Source: Kerstersia similis
Lineage (GTDB): Bacteria; Pseudomonadota; Gammaproteobacteria; Burkholderiales; Burkholderiaceae_B
Length of the DNA stretch: 64,000 nt
NCBI RefSeq assembly: GCF_965139615.1
Contig: NZ_CBCSIQ010000022.1
Coordinates: 1-64,000, forward strand
Direction of reading: 5' to 3'
Part shown: positions 1-8,278 of the stretch, one piece after another
Numbering within the stretch: position 1 is the stretch's first letter
How the letters are laid out: the number at the start of each line of letters is the position of its first letter
Notes under the pieces: generated by a model
What the model was told of the DNA's origin: nothing
The model's database searches: none
The model's input: the letters and a program-made list of their open reading frames with translations, nothing else
Program-made: the position numbers and the translations under genes

Positions 1-5
1 GGAAG

Positions 6-977
6 TCAGGTGGGGATCAGGGCGCGGATGCCGGCAATGCCGTGGGCCCCATGGTGATGCGCTGTTTCCAGGGTATCAGGCGTCTGGCCGCCGATGGCAT
101 AAACCGGCAGGCCGGCGTCCGCCAGTTGGCGCGTGAAGCCTTCCCATTCCAGTACCGGGCTGCCTGGGTGGCTGGCGGTGGGCAGGACGGGTCCCAGTAC
201 GGCGAAATCGGCCTGCAGGCGGCGGGCATGCGCCAGTCCGACGCTGTCGTGGGCCGATACGCCTAGCAGATTGTAGGGGCGCAGGGCGGGCCGGGTCGTG
301 GTGGCGCGTGCGTCGGCGGCGCGCAAGTGTATGCCGTCGGCCTGTTGCACCCATTCCAGCGGGTGGGCACTGTTGACCAGAACTCGTGCGCCGGCCGCGT
401 GACAATGCTCGCGGACGGCCTGCAGCGCAGCCAGTGCGCTGGCGTCGGCAGGTCCGCCGTCAGTCCAGCCGGGTTCACGGAATTGCACCAGTTTCAGGCC
501 ACGCGACAAGGCGCGATCCAGGCGCTGCAGATAGGCCTCCAGGCCGGCAGCGCCGCCGATGGCGGTAATGCCGTAGGCATCGGGCAGTTGCAGCCAGCGC
601 AGCGGCGGATAGGCGGCGGGCAGCAATTGCGGCAGCTCCAGCGCATCGTGCGGCGTGAACCAGCCCAGCGTCTGGCGCTCTTCCGGGCGCGGTTCGCCTT
701 CCCAGTGCTCCACGCGGCAGAATGACAGCCGTACCGTGGCATGGGGATATTCGTGGATATAGGTGACCCAAGGGTAGGAACGGGTCACATGGATGCCCAG
801 CTCTTCCTGCAATTCCCGGGCCAGTGCCTGCAAGACGGTTTCACCGGCTTCTATTTTGCCGCCGGGCAATTCCCACCAGCCAGCCCAACTTTTATCCGCG
901 GGGCGCTGGTCGAGGAGTACGCATCCATCCGGGCGTACCAGGACACCGACTGCAACATCAAGAATTCTTCCAGGCAT
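6..977 (-). CDS. Nudix hydrolase fused to thiamine phosphate synthase-like domain
   Basis: A 323-residue two-domain protein. The N-terminal half is a MutT-type Nudix hydrolase with a complete Nudix box at residues 39-62 (G-x5-E-x7-R-E-x-x-E-E-x-G). This family hydrolyses oxidised or other nucleoside diphosphate-X substrates to limit mutation. From about residue 130 the sequence becomes a TIM-barrel domain of the TMP synthase/TenI type, with a VLGPVLPTASHPG segment and a YAIGGQTP phosphate-binding loop near the C-terminus. This fusion is widespread in proteobacteria; the role of the second domain is unclear, and a separate thiE lies at 9601-10266. It follows the DUF815 ATPase gene on the same strand with a 76 bp gap that holds a GC-rich hairpin (about 1019-1040). 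Confidence 0.88.
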   Translation of the reverse strand: MPGRILDVAVGVLVRPDGCVLLDQRPADKSWAGWWELPGGKIEAGETVLQALARELQEELGIHVTRSYPWVTYIHEYPHATVRLSFCRVEHWEGEPRPEERQTLGWFTPHDALELPQLLPAAYPPLRWLQLPDAYGITAIGGAAGLEAYLQRLDRALSRGLKLVQFREPGWTDGGPADASALAALQAVREHCHAAGARVLVNSAHPLEWVQQADGIHLRAADARATTTRPALRPYNLLGVSAHDSVGLAHARRLQADFAVLGPVLPTASHPGSPVLEWEGFTRQLADAGLPVYAIGGQTPDTLETAHHHGAHGIAGIRALIPT

Positions 978-1053
978 GGGTATTCGGGGCTTTCTGTTTC
1001 GTGGTTGCTAGGTTGAGTCGCGGGCGGCGCTGCCGCCCGCAAGGCCGGGGCCG

Positions 1054-1929
1054 TTAGGCTTGGCGTGCCACCCAGTCGCGGGCGAACTGCCGTGCTACGC
1101 GGCCTGAGCGTGAGCCGCGCTCCAGGGCCCATTGCAGGGCTTCCTTGCGCCAGGGCAGGCTGTCATCTGCTGCGCCGCCCAGTTCCTTGACCCAATGGGC
1201 CACGATATCGAGGTAATCGTTCTGGCGGAAGGGGTGGAAAGACAGCCAGAGGCCGAAGCGTTCCGACAAGGATACCTTTTCTTCGACGGCTTCGCCCGGA
1301 TGGATCTCACCGTCGTCGTGCATGGTGGTCTGCAGATTTTCGCTATGGTACTCCGGCATCAGGTGGCGCCGGTTGGAAGTTGCGTAGATCAGCAGTTTGT
1401 CGTCGGTGGCGGCGATCGAGCCGTCCAGCACGGATTTGAGCGCCTTGTAGCCGGCTTCGCCTGTCTCGAAGGAGAGGTCGTCGCTGAAAACAATGAAGCG
1501 TTCCGGGCGGGTAGCGATCAGGTCGATGATTTCCGGCAGGTCGCCCAGGTCTTCCTTATCGACTTCGATCAGGCGCAGGCCCTGGCTGGCATAGGTCAGC
1601 AGCATGGCGCGTACCAGCGAGCTTTTGCCTGTGCCGCGCGCACCTGTCATCAAGACATTGTTGGCCGGTTTGCCGGCAACGAAATGACGGGTGTTGCGGT
1701 CCAGGATCGTTTTTTGGCGTTCGACATGGCGCAGGTCGTCCAGCGCGATGGCGCTGACGCGCGGTACGGCTTCGAGCCAGCCGCTGGCACCGCGTTTGCG
1801 CCAGCGGTAGGCGTGGGCAGACCAGTCTGTCGGGGGCGGGGCGGGCGGCAGCCAGGCTTCGAGCCGCGCCAGCACCCGCGAGGCCTGGGCCATTAACTGG
1901 GCCAGATCTTCGGGTTGGGTTGAATTCAT
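1054..1929 (-). CDS. DUF815 family AAA-type ATP-binding protein
   Basis: A 291-residue cytoplasmic P-loop ATPase. The Walker A motif GARGTGKSS is at residues 96-104 and a Walker B-like FIVFSDDL at about 145-152. The remainder matches the DUF815 family, for which no biochemical role is established. It starts 6 bp after the argJ stop, so the two are almost certainly co-transcribed. The order argJ, DUF815, Nudix is what I expect in Bordetella-like genomes, suggesting a conserved but uncharacterised housekeeping role. Confidence 0.82.
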   Translation of the reverse strand: MNSTQPEDLAQLMAQASRVLARLEAWLPPAPPPTDWSAHAYRWRKRGASGWLEAVPRVSAIALDDLRHVERQKTILDRNTRHFVAGKPANNVLMTGARGTGKSSLVRAMLLTYASQGLRLIEVDKEDLGDLPEIIDLIATRPERFIVFSDDLSFETGEAGYKALKSVLDGSIAATDDKLLIYATSNRRHLMPEYHSENLQTTMHDDGEIHPGEAVEEKVSLSERFGLWLSFHPFRQNDYLDIVAHWVKELGGAADDSLPWRKEALQWALERGSRSGRVARQFARDWVARQA

Positions 1930-1935
1930 GAAATC

Positions 1936-3168
1936 TCAGGAACGATAGTCTGCATTGATGGAAACGTAATCGTGCGAGAAGTCGCAGGTATAGACCGTGT
2001 CGCTGACCTGGCCGCGGGCCAGGGCGATGCGGATCACGATCTCGGCCTGCTGCATGACGCGCTGGCCGTCCGCTTCCTGGTAGTCAGGGTTGCGTCCGCC
2101 GTCGCGTGCGACCAGAACGTCGTCCAGCCACAGGCGCAGCTTGCTGACGTCGAGGTCTTCGACGCCGGCATAGCCGATGGCAGCCAGGATGCGGCCCAGG
2201 TTGGGGTCCGAGGCATAGAAGGCGGTCTTGACCAGCGGTGATTGCGCAACCGAGTAGGCGATCTTCAGCGCTTCTTCGGTGCTGGTGGCTTCTTCCACAT
2301 GGATCGTCATGAACTTGGTGGCGCCTTCGGCATCGCGCACGATTTTCTGTGCCAGATCGCGCGCAGCGTCGGTCAGGGCTGTGCGCAGCGCCGCATAGGC
2401 GGGGTGGCTGGCATCGTCAATCTGCACGCCGCTCTTGCCGGTCGCGATGACGATGAAGGAGTCGTTGGTGGAGGTATCGCCATCGACGGTAATACGGTTG
2501 AAGGATTGGTTCGCCAGTTCGAGCGCCAGTTCACGCAGCAGGGCAGGTGCGATACCGGCGTCGGTCGCGAGGTAGCCCAGCATGGTGGCCATATTGGGGC
2601 GGATCATGCCCGCGCCCTTGCTGATGCCGGTAATGGTGATGGTCTTGCCTGCCAGCGTCAGTTGGCGCGAATGGATTTTCGGCTGCGTGTCCGTGGTCAT
2701 GATGCTGTGCGCGGCTTCGAACCAATGCGCCGGGGCCAAATCCGCGATGGCGGCAGGCAGGGCGGCGATGATGCGGTCCACGGGCAGCGGTTCGAGGATG
2801 ACGCCGGTAGAGAAGGGCAGCACCTGTTCACGGGCCAGGCCCAGCAGGCCGGCCAGCGCATCGCAGGTTTGTTCGGTATGGGCCAGGCCGCTGGCGCCAG
2901 TGCCGGCGTTGGCGTTGCCGGTATTGATGACCAGCGCGGCGATCTCCGCGCCGCTGGCCAGGTGGTGTTCACAGACCTGCACGGGCGCGGCGCGGAAACG
3001 GTTGCGCGTGAACACGCCGGCAACACTGCTGCCCGGCGCCAGGCGGAAGACTGTCAGGTCGCGCTTGCCACTGCCCGCCTGCTTGACACCGGCGGAGGCG
3101 ATGCCGATTTCAACGCCGGCGACGGGATGGATCTGGTCTGCGGGAGGAATCTGGAGGTTGACAGCCAT
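1936..3168 (-). CDS. argJ: bifunctional glutamate N-acetyltransferase/ornithine acetyltransferase
   Basis: ArgJ transfers acetyl from N-acetylornithine to glutamate, and in bifunctional forms also makes N-acetylglutamate from acetyl-CoA, giving the recycling version of arginine biosynthesis. The 410-residue protein has family-typical length. It carries the autoproteolysis site in KGAGMIRPNMATML, where Thr195 becomes the N-terminal nucleophile of the beta chain. The conserved NTGNANAGTG stretch lies at about residues 82-91. It is the first gene of a minus-strand unit with the DUF815 ATPase. Another arginine gene, argC, lies elsewhere in the window at 40297. Whether it is mono- or bifunctional cannot be decided from sequence alone. 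Confidence 0.95.
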   Translation of the reverse strand: MAVNLQIPPADQIHPVAGVEIGIASAGVKQAGSGKRDLTVFRLAPGSSVAGVFTRNRFRAAPVQVCEHHLASGAEIAALVINTGNANAGTGASGLAHTEQTCDALAGLLGLAREQVLPFSTGVILEPLPVDRIIAALPAAIADLAPAHWFEAAHSIMTTDTQPKIHSRQLTLAGKTITITGISKGAGMIRPNMATMLGYLATDAGIAPALLRELALELANQSFNRITVDGDTSTNDSFIVIATGKSGVQIDDASHPAYAALRTALTDAARDLAQKIVRDAEGATKFMTIHVEEATSTEEALKIAYSVAQSPLVKTAFYASDPNLGRILAAIGYAGVEDLDVSKLRLWLDDVLVARDGGRNPDYQEADGQRVMQQAEIVIRIALARGQVSDTVYTCDFSHDYVSINADYRS

Positions 3169-3471
3169 GTGACTTGCCTTGAAAGGGAAAACAGCGCCTG
3201 AGGCGGCGGATGGGAGACTGCCATTATGGCAAATCCGGAGCGCCGTTGGCGGTCATGGGGGGCAAAGTCGTGCCTTGTCCCTGAGTCATGCGGCTAGTGG
3301 CGGTCAGCTATCAGGATTTTCGGGGGCGCGTCATCCTGCAGTTGGGGGATGTGGGCGGTGTCAGTTTCTTCTTATAACCCGTAAAAAATGCAAGGAAATG
3401 TCAGCGGGTCGGTCTGGCTTCCTTGGGGATATGCCCGGGTCGCGGGTTCAACAGTGAAGAAGGGGAAAACC
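3169..3471. other. intergenic region between divergent argJ and the COG3014 lipoprotein gene
   Basis: About 300 bp that must hold the promoters of the divergent argJ and lipoprotein operons. I see no tRNA, no strong hairpin and no convincing protein. The open frames here lack family resemblance. A purine-rich ribosome-binding stretch (gaagaagggg) ends just before the downstream ATG. Confidence 0.5.
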
Positions 3472-4917
3472 ATGATTCTGCAACGCGGAGCATGCCTGGT
3501 GGCGGCAGGGTTGTTGGCGGGTTGCGCAGCGACGCATGATAGCAAGGTGGGCGAGAGCGCCAACGATCTGGCTGCTGGTTTGCTGGACTCTGCCATCCTG
3601 CGGGTTGAAACCCAGATGCAGGGGGAGGCAGCAGAGGATCTGCTGTTGAATCTGGAAAAAGGTGAGCTGTTGCGTGTGGCGGCGCGCTATGAAGAAAGTC
3701 AGCAAGCGCTGGAAACAGCTGATGTCACGGTGCGTGCCTGGGAGGATCAAGTCCGAGGTGCTCTGACCACCGTGGGGACTCAGATCAGTGCAACGCTATT
3801 TGGCGATGGCATGCGGGACTATGAGGGCCAGGATTACGAGAAAGTCATGCTCACGACTCGCATGGCCATGAATCGGTTGAATATGGGCGACCTGGAGAAT
3901 GCTCGCGTGGATATCCGTCGCACCCATGAGCGTGAGGCATTAATAGCGGAAGCGCGCTCACGTGCCAATGCCGAAGTCGAGGCGCAAGCGCAGGAGCAGG
4001 GTGTGGAAGTGGAGCAGAAGGAGATCAGTGGTTACCCAGTGGAAATTTTCGATGACCCAGCTGTGATCGGTTTGAAGAATGGCTATCAGAATGCCTTGAG
4101 CCATTATCTGGCAGGCTTTGTCTATGAAACGCTGAACGAACCTAGTTTGGCTGCGGCTGGTTATCGCCAGGCCATCGAGTTGAGGCCGGATGAAACCACC
4201 CTGCAGGCAGGACTGGAAGGCTTGGAGGAGCGTCAGCGGCGATTGGCGACGGCTAAGGAAACGGATGTCCTCTTTGTGATTGAAACCGGACTGGCACCTG
4301 CCCGTCGTTCTCAATCCATAGTGTTACCTGTACCCACTCACAACGGTCTGTTGACCTTGGCAACGGCCTTTCCCGTGATTCAGCCTAACCCTTATGCGCT
4401 GGATTTGCAGCAGATTTCGATTGCAGGCCAGTCGGTGCCTGTGGCCCAGGCTGCTGATCTCAATGCCATGGCGCGTCGTGCGTTGCGTGACGAACTGCCT
4501 GGCATGTTGACGCGTTCGTCGATTCGATTAGTGACTAAGGCGGTACTGCAAAATGAAATCAACCAGCAGGCTGGGCCGTTGGCCGGGTTGTTTGCCGCTT
4601 TGGTCTCCGCAGCGACAGAGCCGGCGGCAGACGATCGCATGTGGCGCATGTTGCCTGAACGTGTGTACTTGGCGCGCGCGTTTGTCCCGCACGGACGGCA
4701 TGAGCTGAAATTGTCCGAAGACAGCCATGCGCTCAGGACATTGGATGTGAGGGGCCAGCGCATGGTGGTGCCAGTAAGGATGCTCAGCACGGTGACTTAT
4801 TTTGGCGCGCCGGCCTATCTGGATGGGGCAACCGCCGGGCAAGCGGGGTCGGCACGGCAGGCCATGGAGGCTGCTGCGCTGCGATTTCCCGTTTCGTTAA
4901 CGCAGGATAGGCAGTAG
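3472..4917 (+). CDS. COG3014 family outer-membrane lipoprotein
   Basis: A 481-residue predicted lipoprotein. I chose the ATG at 3472 because it follows an AG-rich ribosome-binding site and gives a lipoprotein signal ending in the lipobox LLAGC, so Cys19 would be lipidated. The mature part is helical and TPR-like in its first half, followed by a beta-rich second half. COG3014 proteins commonly sit beside ycfL and lpoB, as here, but their function is not established. A role in cell-wall synthesis or its regulation is inferred from the lpoB linkage. It is the first gene of a four-gene plus-strand operon, 55 bp before the ycfL-like gene. Confidence 0.8.
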   Translation: MILQRGACLVAAGLLAGCAATHDSKVGESANDLAAGLLDSAILRVETQMQGEAAEDLLLNLEKGELLRVAARYEESQQALETADVTVRAWEDQVRGALTTVGTQISATLFGDGMRDYEGQDYEKVMLTTRMAMNRLNMGDLENARVDIRRTHEREALIAEARSRANAEVEAQAQEQGVEVEQKEISGYPVEIFDDPAVIGLKNGYQNALSHYLAGFVYETLNEPSLAAAGYRQAIELRPDETTLQAGLEGLEERQRRLATAKETDVLFVIETGLAPARRSQSIVLPVPTHNGLLTLATAFPVIQPNPYALDLQQISIAGQSVPVAQAADLNAMARRALRDELPGMLTRSSIRLVTKAVLQNEINQQAGPLAGLFAALVSAATEPAADDRMWRMLPERVYLARAFVPHGRHELKLSEDSHALRTLDVRGQRMVVPVRMLSTVTYFGAPAYLDGATAGQAGSARQAMEAAALRFPVSLTQDRQ

Positions 4918-4972
4918 GGAAATGGGGCAAGCGGCGCGCTCAGGGTCAATCGTCATGTCTCAGGAAGTCACC

Positions 4973-5425
4973 ATGAACCATACAAGCAATCTGTGCCGTA
5001 TCGCATTGGGTATCGGTGTGCTGCTCCTGGCTGCCTGCGCGCAACCGGGTCGCAGCGTGTCGCAACCGGAGTTTCTGATGCCGGCGTCGCCAGAAACAGC
5101 CGTGCTGCCGGATTATGCTGCATCGGCAGGCATCGCTAGCAAATTGGTTGTGCCGCAGCCCATGTTTGATTTGCGGGTGGTAGGCCTGCGTTCGCAGCGG
5201 GTCAACGATATGTTGACGGTACAGGCAGAGATTGCCAACGGTAGTAGCGGCCCTCGGCGACTGTTCTATCGCTTTCTTTGGCTGAACGCTGATGGTCTGC
5301 AGAGCGGGCGCGATGAGCCCTGGAAGGAACTGCCATTCCTGGGTCTGCAGAACCATTTCGTGCAAGGCATGGCAGCGCGCCCGGATGCGGTGGATTTCCG
5401 GCTCGAACTGCGTGCTGATAAGTGA
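4973..5425 (+). CDS. ycfL: YcfL-like (DUF1425) lipoprotein
   Basis: A 150-residue lipoprotein resembling YcfL/DUF1425. The ATG at 4973 is preferred over two upstream in-frame starts because it follows caggaagtca and gives a clean signal peptide ending in the lipobox LLAAC. The mature domain is a small beta-rich fold with a conserved central RRLFYRFLWLNADG stretch. Its partners are the COG3014 lipoprotein upstream and LpoB downstream. E. coli ycfL is likewise adjacent to lpoB (ycfM). Its molecular function is unknown; a supporting role at the outer membrane near the peptidoglycan synthases is inference. Confidence 0.8.
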   Translation: MNHTSNLCRIALGIGVLLLAACAQPGRSVSQPEFLMPASPETAVLPDYAASAGIASKLVVPQPMFDLRVVGLRSQRVNDMLTVQAEIANGSSGPRRLFYRFLWLNADGLQSGRDEPWKELPFLGLQNHFVQGMAARPDAVDFRLELRADK

Positions 5426-5524
5426 GAACGCTGCACAAATCTGGTCGGGGTCGTCAGTCGGGGGACTGTTGTATGGCCGGGCCGCGCGTCGTGGATACGA
5501 TAGATTTTTCTGGGAGTACCTATC

Positions 5525-6136
5525 ATGTTGTCTCTTGAATACCTGCCCCGTGCAGCTTGCAGCCTGGCTCTGGCTGGTGTCCTTGGCCTGGCTGGTTGCC
5601 AATCCACCTTGCCGCTCGTGAGTGGTTCGGGCGATGTTGTCTATGGCGATCCGTCTGCGGTCGAAAATGTGACCAATGAATTTGGTTCTACGGATTTGCA
5701 GCGCCTGGCGGAAAGCATGACAGCGTCCTTGCTGCAAAGTCCTGCGCTGGCCGGCCGCCCTACGGTGTCTTTGGATCCCGTGCTGAACAAGACCAGCGAA
5801 TATATCGACACCGGCACCATCATGCTGCGTATTCAGACTGCGCTGGTCAATAGTGGCAAGGTGCGTTTCGTGGCCAGTCACGCAGAAATGGATACGGCGG
5901 TTCGCGAGTTACAGCGCCAGAATCAAAGCGGTCTCTACAAGGCCAAGGGCAGGGTGCGAACGGGTCAGATGGAAGGGGCGCAGTTCCGCATAGAAGGTGA
6001 AATTTCGTCCATCGTCAAGCGCTCTTCCAGCATCAAGGATGTGTACTACGTCATGACGCTCAAGCTTTTTGATGCGGAGTCGGGCGTGATCGAGTGGCAG
6101 GACCAAGCGGAGCTGCGCAAATCCTCGCGCCGTTAA
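5525..6136 (+). CDS. lpoB: penicillin-binding protein activator LpoB
   Basis: LpoB is an outer-membrane lipoprotein that reaches through the periplasm to activate the bifunctional synthase PBP1b. The 203-residue product has a lipoprotein signal ending LGLAGC, a short linker, and a TolB-N-like alpha/beta domain with the family hallmarks FGSTDLQ and SLDPVLNKTSEYID. It is preceded by ycfL (99 bp gap) and followed after 32 bp by a second protein that appears to have a related fold. The PBP1b partner is not encoded in the window, so the functional assignment rests on family identity and gene order. Confidence 0.88.
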   Translation: MLSLEYLPRAACSLALAGVLGLAGCQSTLPLVSGSGDVVYGDPSAVENVTNEFGSTDLQRLAESMTASLLQSPALAGRPTVSLDPVLNKTSEYIDTGTIMLRIQTALVNSGKVRFVASHAEMDTAVRELQRQNQSGLYKAKGRVRTGQMEGAQFRIEGEISSIVKRSSSIKDVYYVMTLKLFDAESGVIEWQDQAELRKSSRR

Positions 6137-6168
6137 GGCGGCCGCGATGATTGGATCAAGGACGGAAC

Positions 6169-6957
6169 ATGAAAGAACAGCCATTGCTGAACCGGGCGCG
6201 TTGCGCCGTGTTGGCCCTGCTGTGCCTGGGCACGGCGGCGCAGGCAGCCGGGCCCAGGGTAGCCGTGACGGATCTGGGCTATGAGGCGCAGGTGTCGGAA
6301 TACTTCCGCAACGTGTCGGCATCGCAGCAGTTCAGCCATCACGGCAGGCAGGCCAGCGGCAGCAGCAGCTTCACGCTGGAAGAGGGCAGCAAAACCTATA
6401 TCGTGCCGGGTGAGCTGCGCAATTTCACGGCCGACATCAAGGGGGCGCTGGTACGTGGCGGCAAAGTCAGGGTGGTGCAGGGTCGGCCTCATACGGGCAA
6501 GACGAGCGAGAACGTCCACGACATCATTGCTCGTATCCGGGCGGGTGCCTTTCCGGGCGCGGATTACGTGCTGTTCGGCACGGTCAGTGATATTCAGTTC
6601 AGCGAAGGGGAAATGGGTTTCGAGGCTGGATCGCGAGCTTATACCCTGCAGCTGGATCTGGTCGCGGACTTCAGTCTGATCAACACGCGCAACTATGAAA
6701 TCGTGGCGGCTTTCAGCGCAGCCGGCAGCGGGCTGGACAGCAAGATACTAAGCCGCGCCGGAGACCGGGTCAGCCTGAACCGCGCCAAAGTGGTGCGGGA
6801 AACCTCGCAGCGCTTGGCCGAAGAGGTTTATGAACAGTTGATCGGCCAGTTTGCTCAGGCCGGTGCCACGATCAGCTTCGAGGCGCCGCTGCCGCCTGCG
6901 CAGCCTGTTGCGCCGGCGACTCCCGAAGCGCCTCGCAGCGGGGTGACTGTCTATTGA
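6169..6957 (+). CDS. exported CsgG/LpoB-like protein of the lpoB operon
   Basis: A 262-residue exported protein. A type I signal peptide ends at AQA-AG, with no lipobox cysteine, unlike the three lipoproteins before it. The body starts with the VAVTDLGYE strand typical of CsgG/TolB-N-type folds and contains a GADYVLFGTVSDI segment matching the central strand of CsgG-like proteins. The C-terminus is a Pro/Ala-rich tail. I chose the ATG at 6169 over the TTG at 6151 because aaggacgg lies at proper distance. It may form a pore-like or scaffold partner of LpoB; this is inference and no specific function is known to me. Confidence 0.65.
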   Translation: MKEQPLLNRARCAVLALLCLGTAAQAAGPRVAVTDLGYEAQVSEYFRNVSASQQFSHHGRQASGSSSFTLEEGSKTYIVPGELRNFTADIKGALVRGGKVRVVQGRPHTGKTSENVHDIIARIRAGAFPGADYVLFGTVSDIQFSEGEMGFEAGSRAYTLQLDLVADFSLINTRNYEIVAAFSAAGSGLDSKILSRAGDRVSLNRAKVVRETSQRLAEEVYEQLIGQFAQAGATISFEAPLPPAQPVAPATPEAPRSGVTVY

Positions 6958-7034
6958 CGGTTGCGGCGCGTCGGCCCGCACATCTGCGCAGAGCCAAAAG
7001 TGCAATAGTAGGTAGAATCACGGAATTTTCATTT

Positions 7035-7050
7035 TTTCAAATAATTGAAA
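7035..7050. promoter_or_regulatory. AT-rich palindrome upstream of the LuxR-type regulator gene
   Basis: A perfect 6-4-6 palindrome, TTTCAA-ATAA-TTGAAA, sits in the only strongly AT-rich stretch between the lpoB operon and the regulator gene. It is directly followed by TAGAAT (7051-7056), which resembles a -10 element. The position fits an operator or promoter for the downstream regulator, possibly autoregulatory. No good -35 was found. Confidence 0.3.
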
Positions 7051-7123
7051 TAGAATGAAACTTGTTTGGTGGTAATGCGCAGTGGCGGGGTGTCTGGTTT
7101 GGCACGCAGGAAGGGGAACGTCC

Positions 7124-8242
7124 ATGGCTCGTGATCCATTGCAGGTGGCGCAGGATATCGCGCCGCTGTTCTATGAGGGAGTGCTGGATTCGAATCATTG
7201 GTACATTGCCCTCGATTCACTCTGCCGGGAATTGGAGGCGATGAACTTCCATCAGGTGACGTTGGGCCCGCCTCATGAAGAACCGATTCTGGAATCCATG
7301 GCATCGGAAACCGTGCCGGGCGACAAGCTCGAGGAATACGAGCAGCAGTATATGGGGCGAGATGAACGCGTCGCTCTGCTGGATCGTATGGTGGAAGGCG
7401 AGGTGGTGTTCGACCATCATCATTTCGATCAGCGTCATATGTCGCGCTCGGCAGTCTATGATTTCCTGCGTGGTGTCGGGACGCGCTATTCGATGTGCAT
7501 GGTGATGCGGCAGACCGCTGGCACGAACGCCTATCTGGCCATGCTGCGCCCAGTCGATCACCGGCCTTACGGTGAGCGTGAGGAAGCCGTCATGCGGCTG
7601 CTGGCGCCGGAAATCCTGCGCGCGACCCGCTTGCGCGACCATACCCGCGAACTGGCGCGCCGCGCTGCGCTGGGAACCTCCGCCTTGGAGCACATGCCGT
7701 TCGGTATCGTCATCGTTGACGCTGGGCGGCGTATCCAGTACCTGAATGCCCGGGCGGCCAGCTATGTGCGGGAGGCGACCTGGTGTTCCGGCTATAGCCG
7801 CTTTGCGCTCAGGCAGCAGGCGTTACAGCTGCAGCTGGAGCAGGCCGTGGCGCGTGCCTGTTCGGTTGCCAGACGTGCGGCGGTTGTTCGTTGGGGCAGC
7901 GGGGTGGATACGGTCGTGTTGCGCATACTGCCCTTGCCGTCGGTCGCTACGGCATTCGGGGCTGGCAGCAGCCAGCCGCCGCTGGCGCTGATTGCCATGG
8001 CGCTGCCTTATGCCGGGCTGTCGTTTTCGTGCGGTGAGCTGGGAGAAGTATTGGGCATCACCTCTGCTGAGGCGGAGCTGGCCAGCGTGCTGGCGGGTGG
8101 CGATACCATCAAGGCATTCGCGATGGCCCGAGGATGCACCCTGAATACGGCCCGCAGCCACCTGAAAAGCCTGCTGGCCAAGACAGGCTGCAAGCGCCAG
8201 CTCGACCTGGTCAGGCTTATTCATGCAGTAGCGCAGGGCTGA
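7124..8242 (+). CDS. LuxR-family transcriptional regulator
   Basis: A 372-residue regulator. Residues 1-200 look like a PAS/GAF-type sensory region with no motif I can tie to a ligand. The last 65 residues are a LuxR-type helix-turn-helix: GITSAEAELASVLAGG, then TLNTARSHLKSLLAKTGCKRQLDLVRL. The ATG at 7124 is chosen because aggaagggga precedes it; an upstream start at 7082 lacks a site. There is no cognate synthase or sensor nearby. It converges on hemL, whose stop lies 37 bp beyond. The regulon is unknown. Confidence 0.8.
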   Translation: MARDPLQVAQDIAPLFYEGVLDSNHWYIALDSLCRELEAMNFHQVTLGPPHEEPILESMASETVPGDKLEEYEQQYMGRDERVALLDRMVEGEVVFDHHHFDQRHMSRSAVYDFLRGVGTRYSMCMVMRQTAGTNAYLAMLRPVDHRPYGEREEAVMRLLAPEILRATRLRDHTRELARRAALGTSALEHMPFGIVIVDAGRRIQYLNARAASYVREATWCSGYSRFALRQQALQLQLEQAVARACSVARRAAVVRWGSGVDTVVLRILPLPSVATAFGAGSSQPPLALIAMALPYAGLSFSCGELGEVLGITSAEAELASVLAGGDTIKAFAMARGCTLNTARSHLKSLLAKTGCKRQLDLVRLIHAVAQG

Positions 8243-8278
8243 AGCCGCCGCAAGCGCTCTCCGGCACCCCGCTCGATA

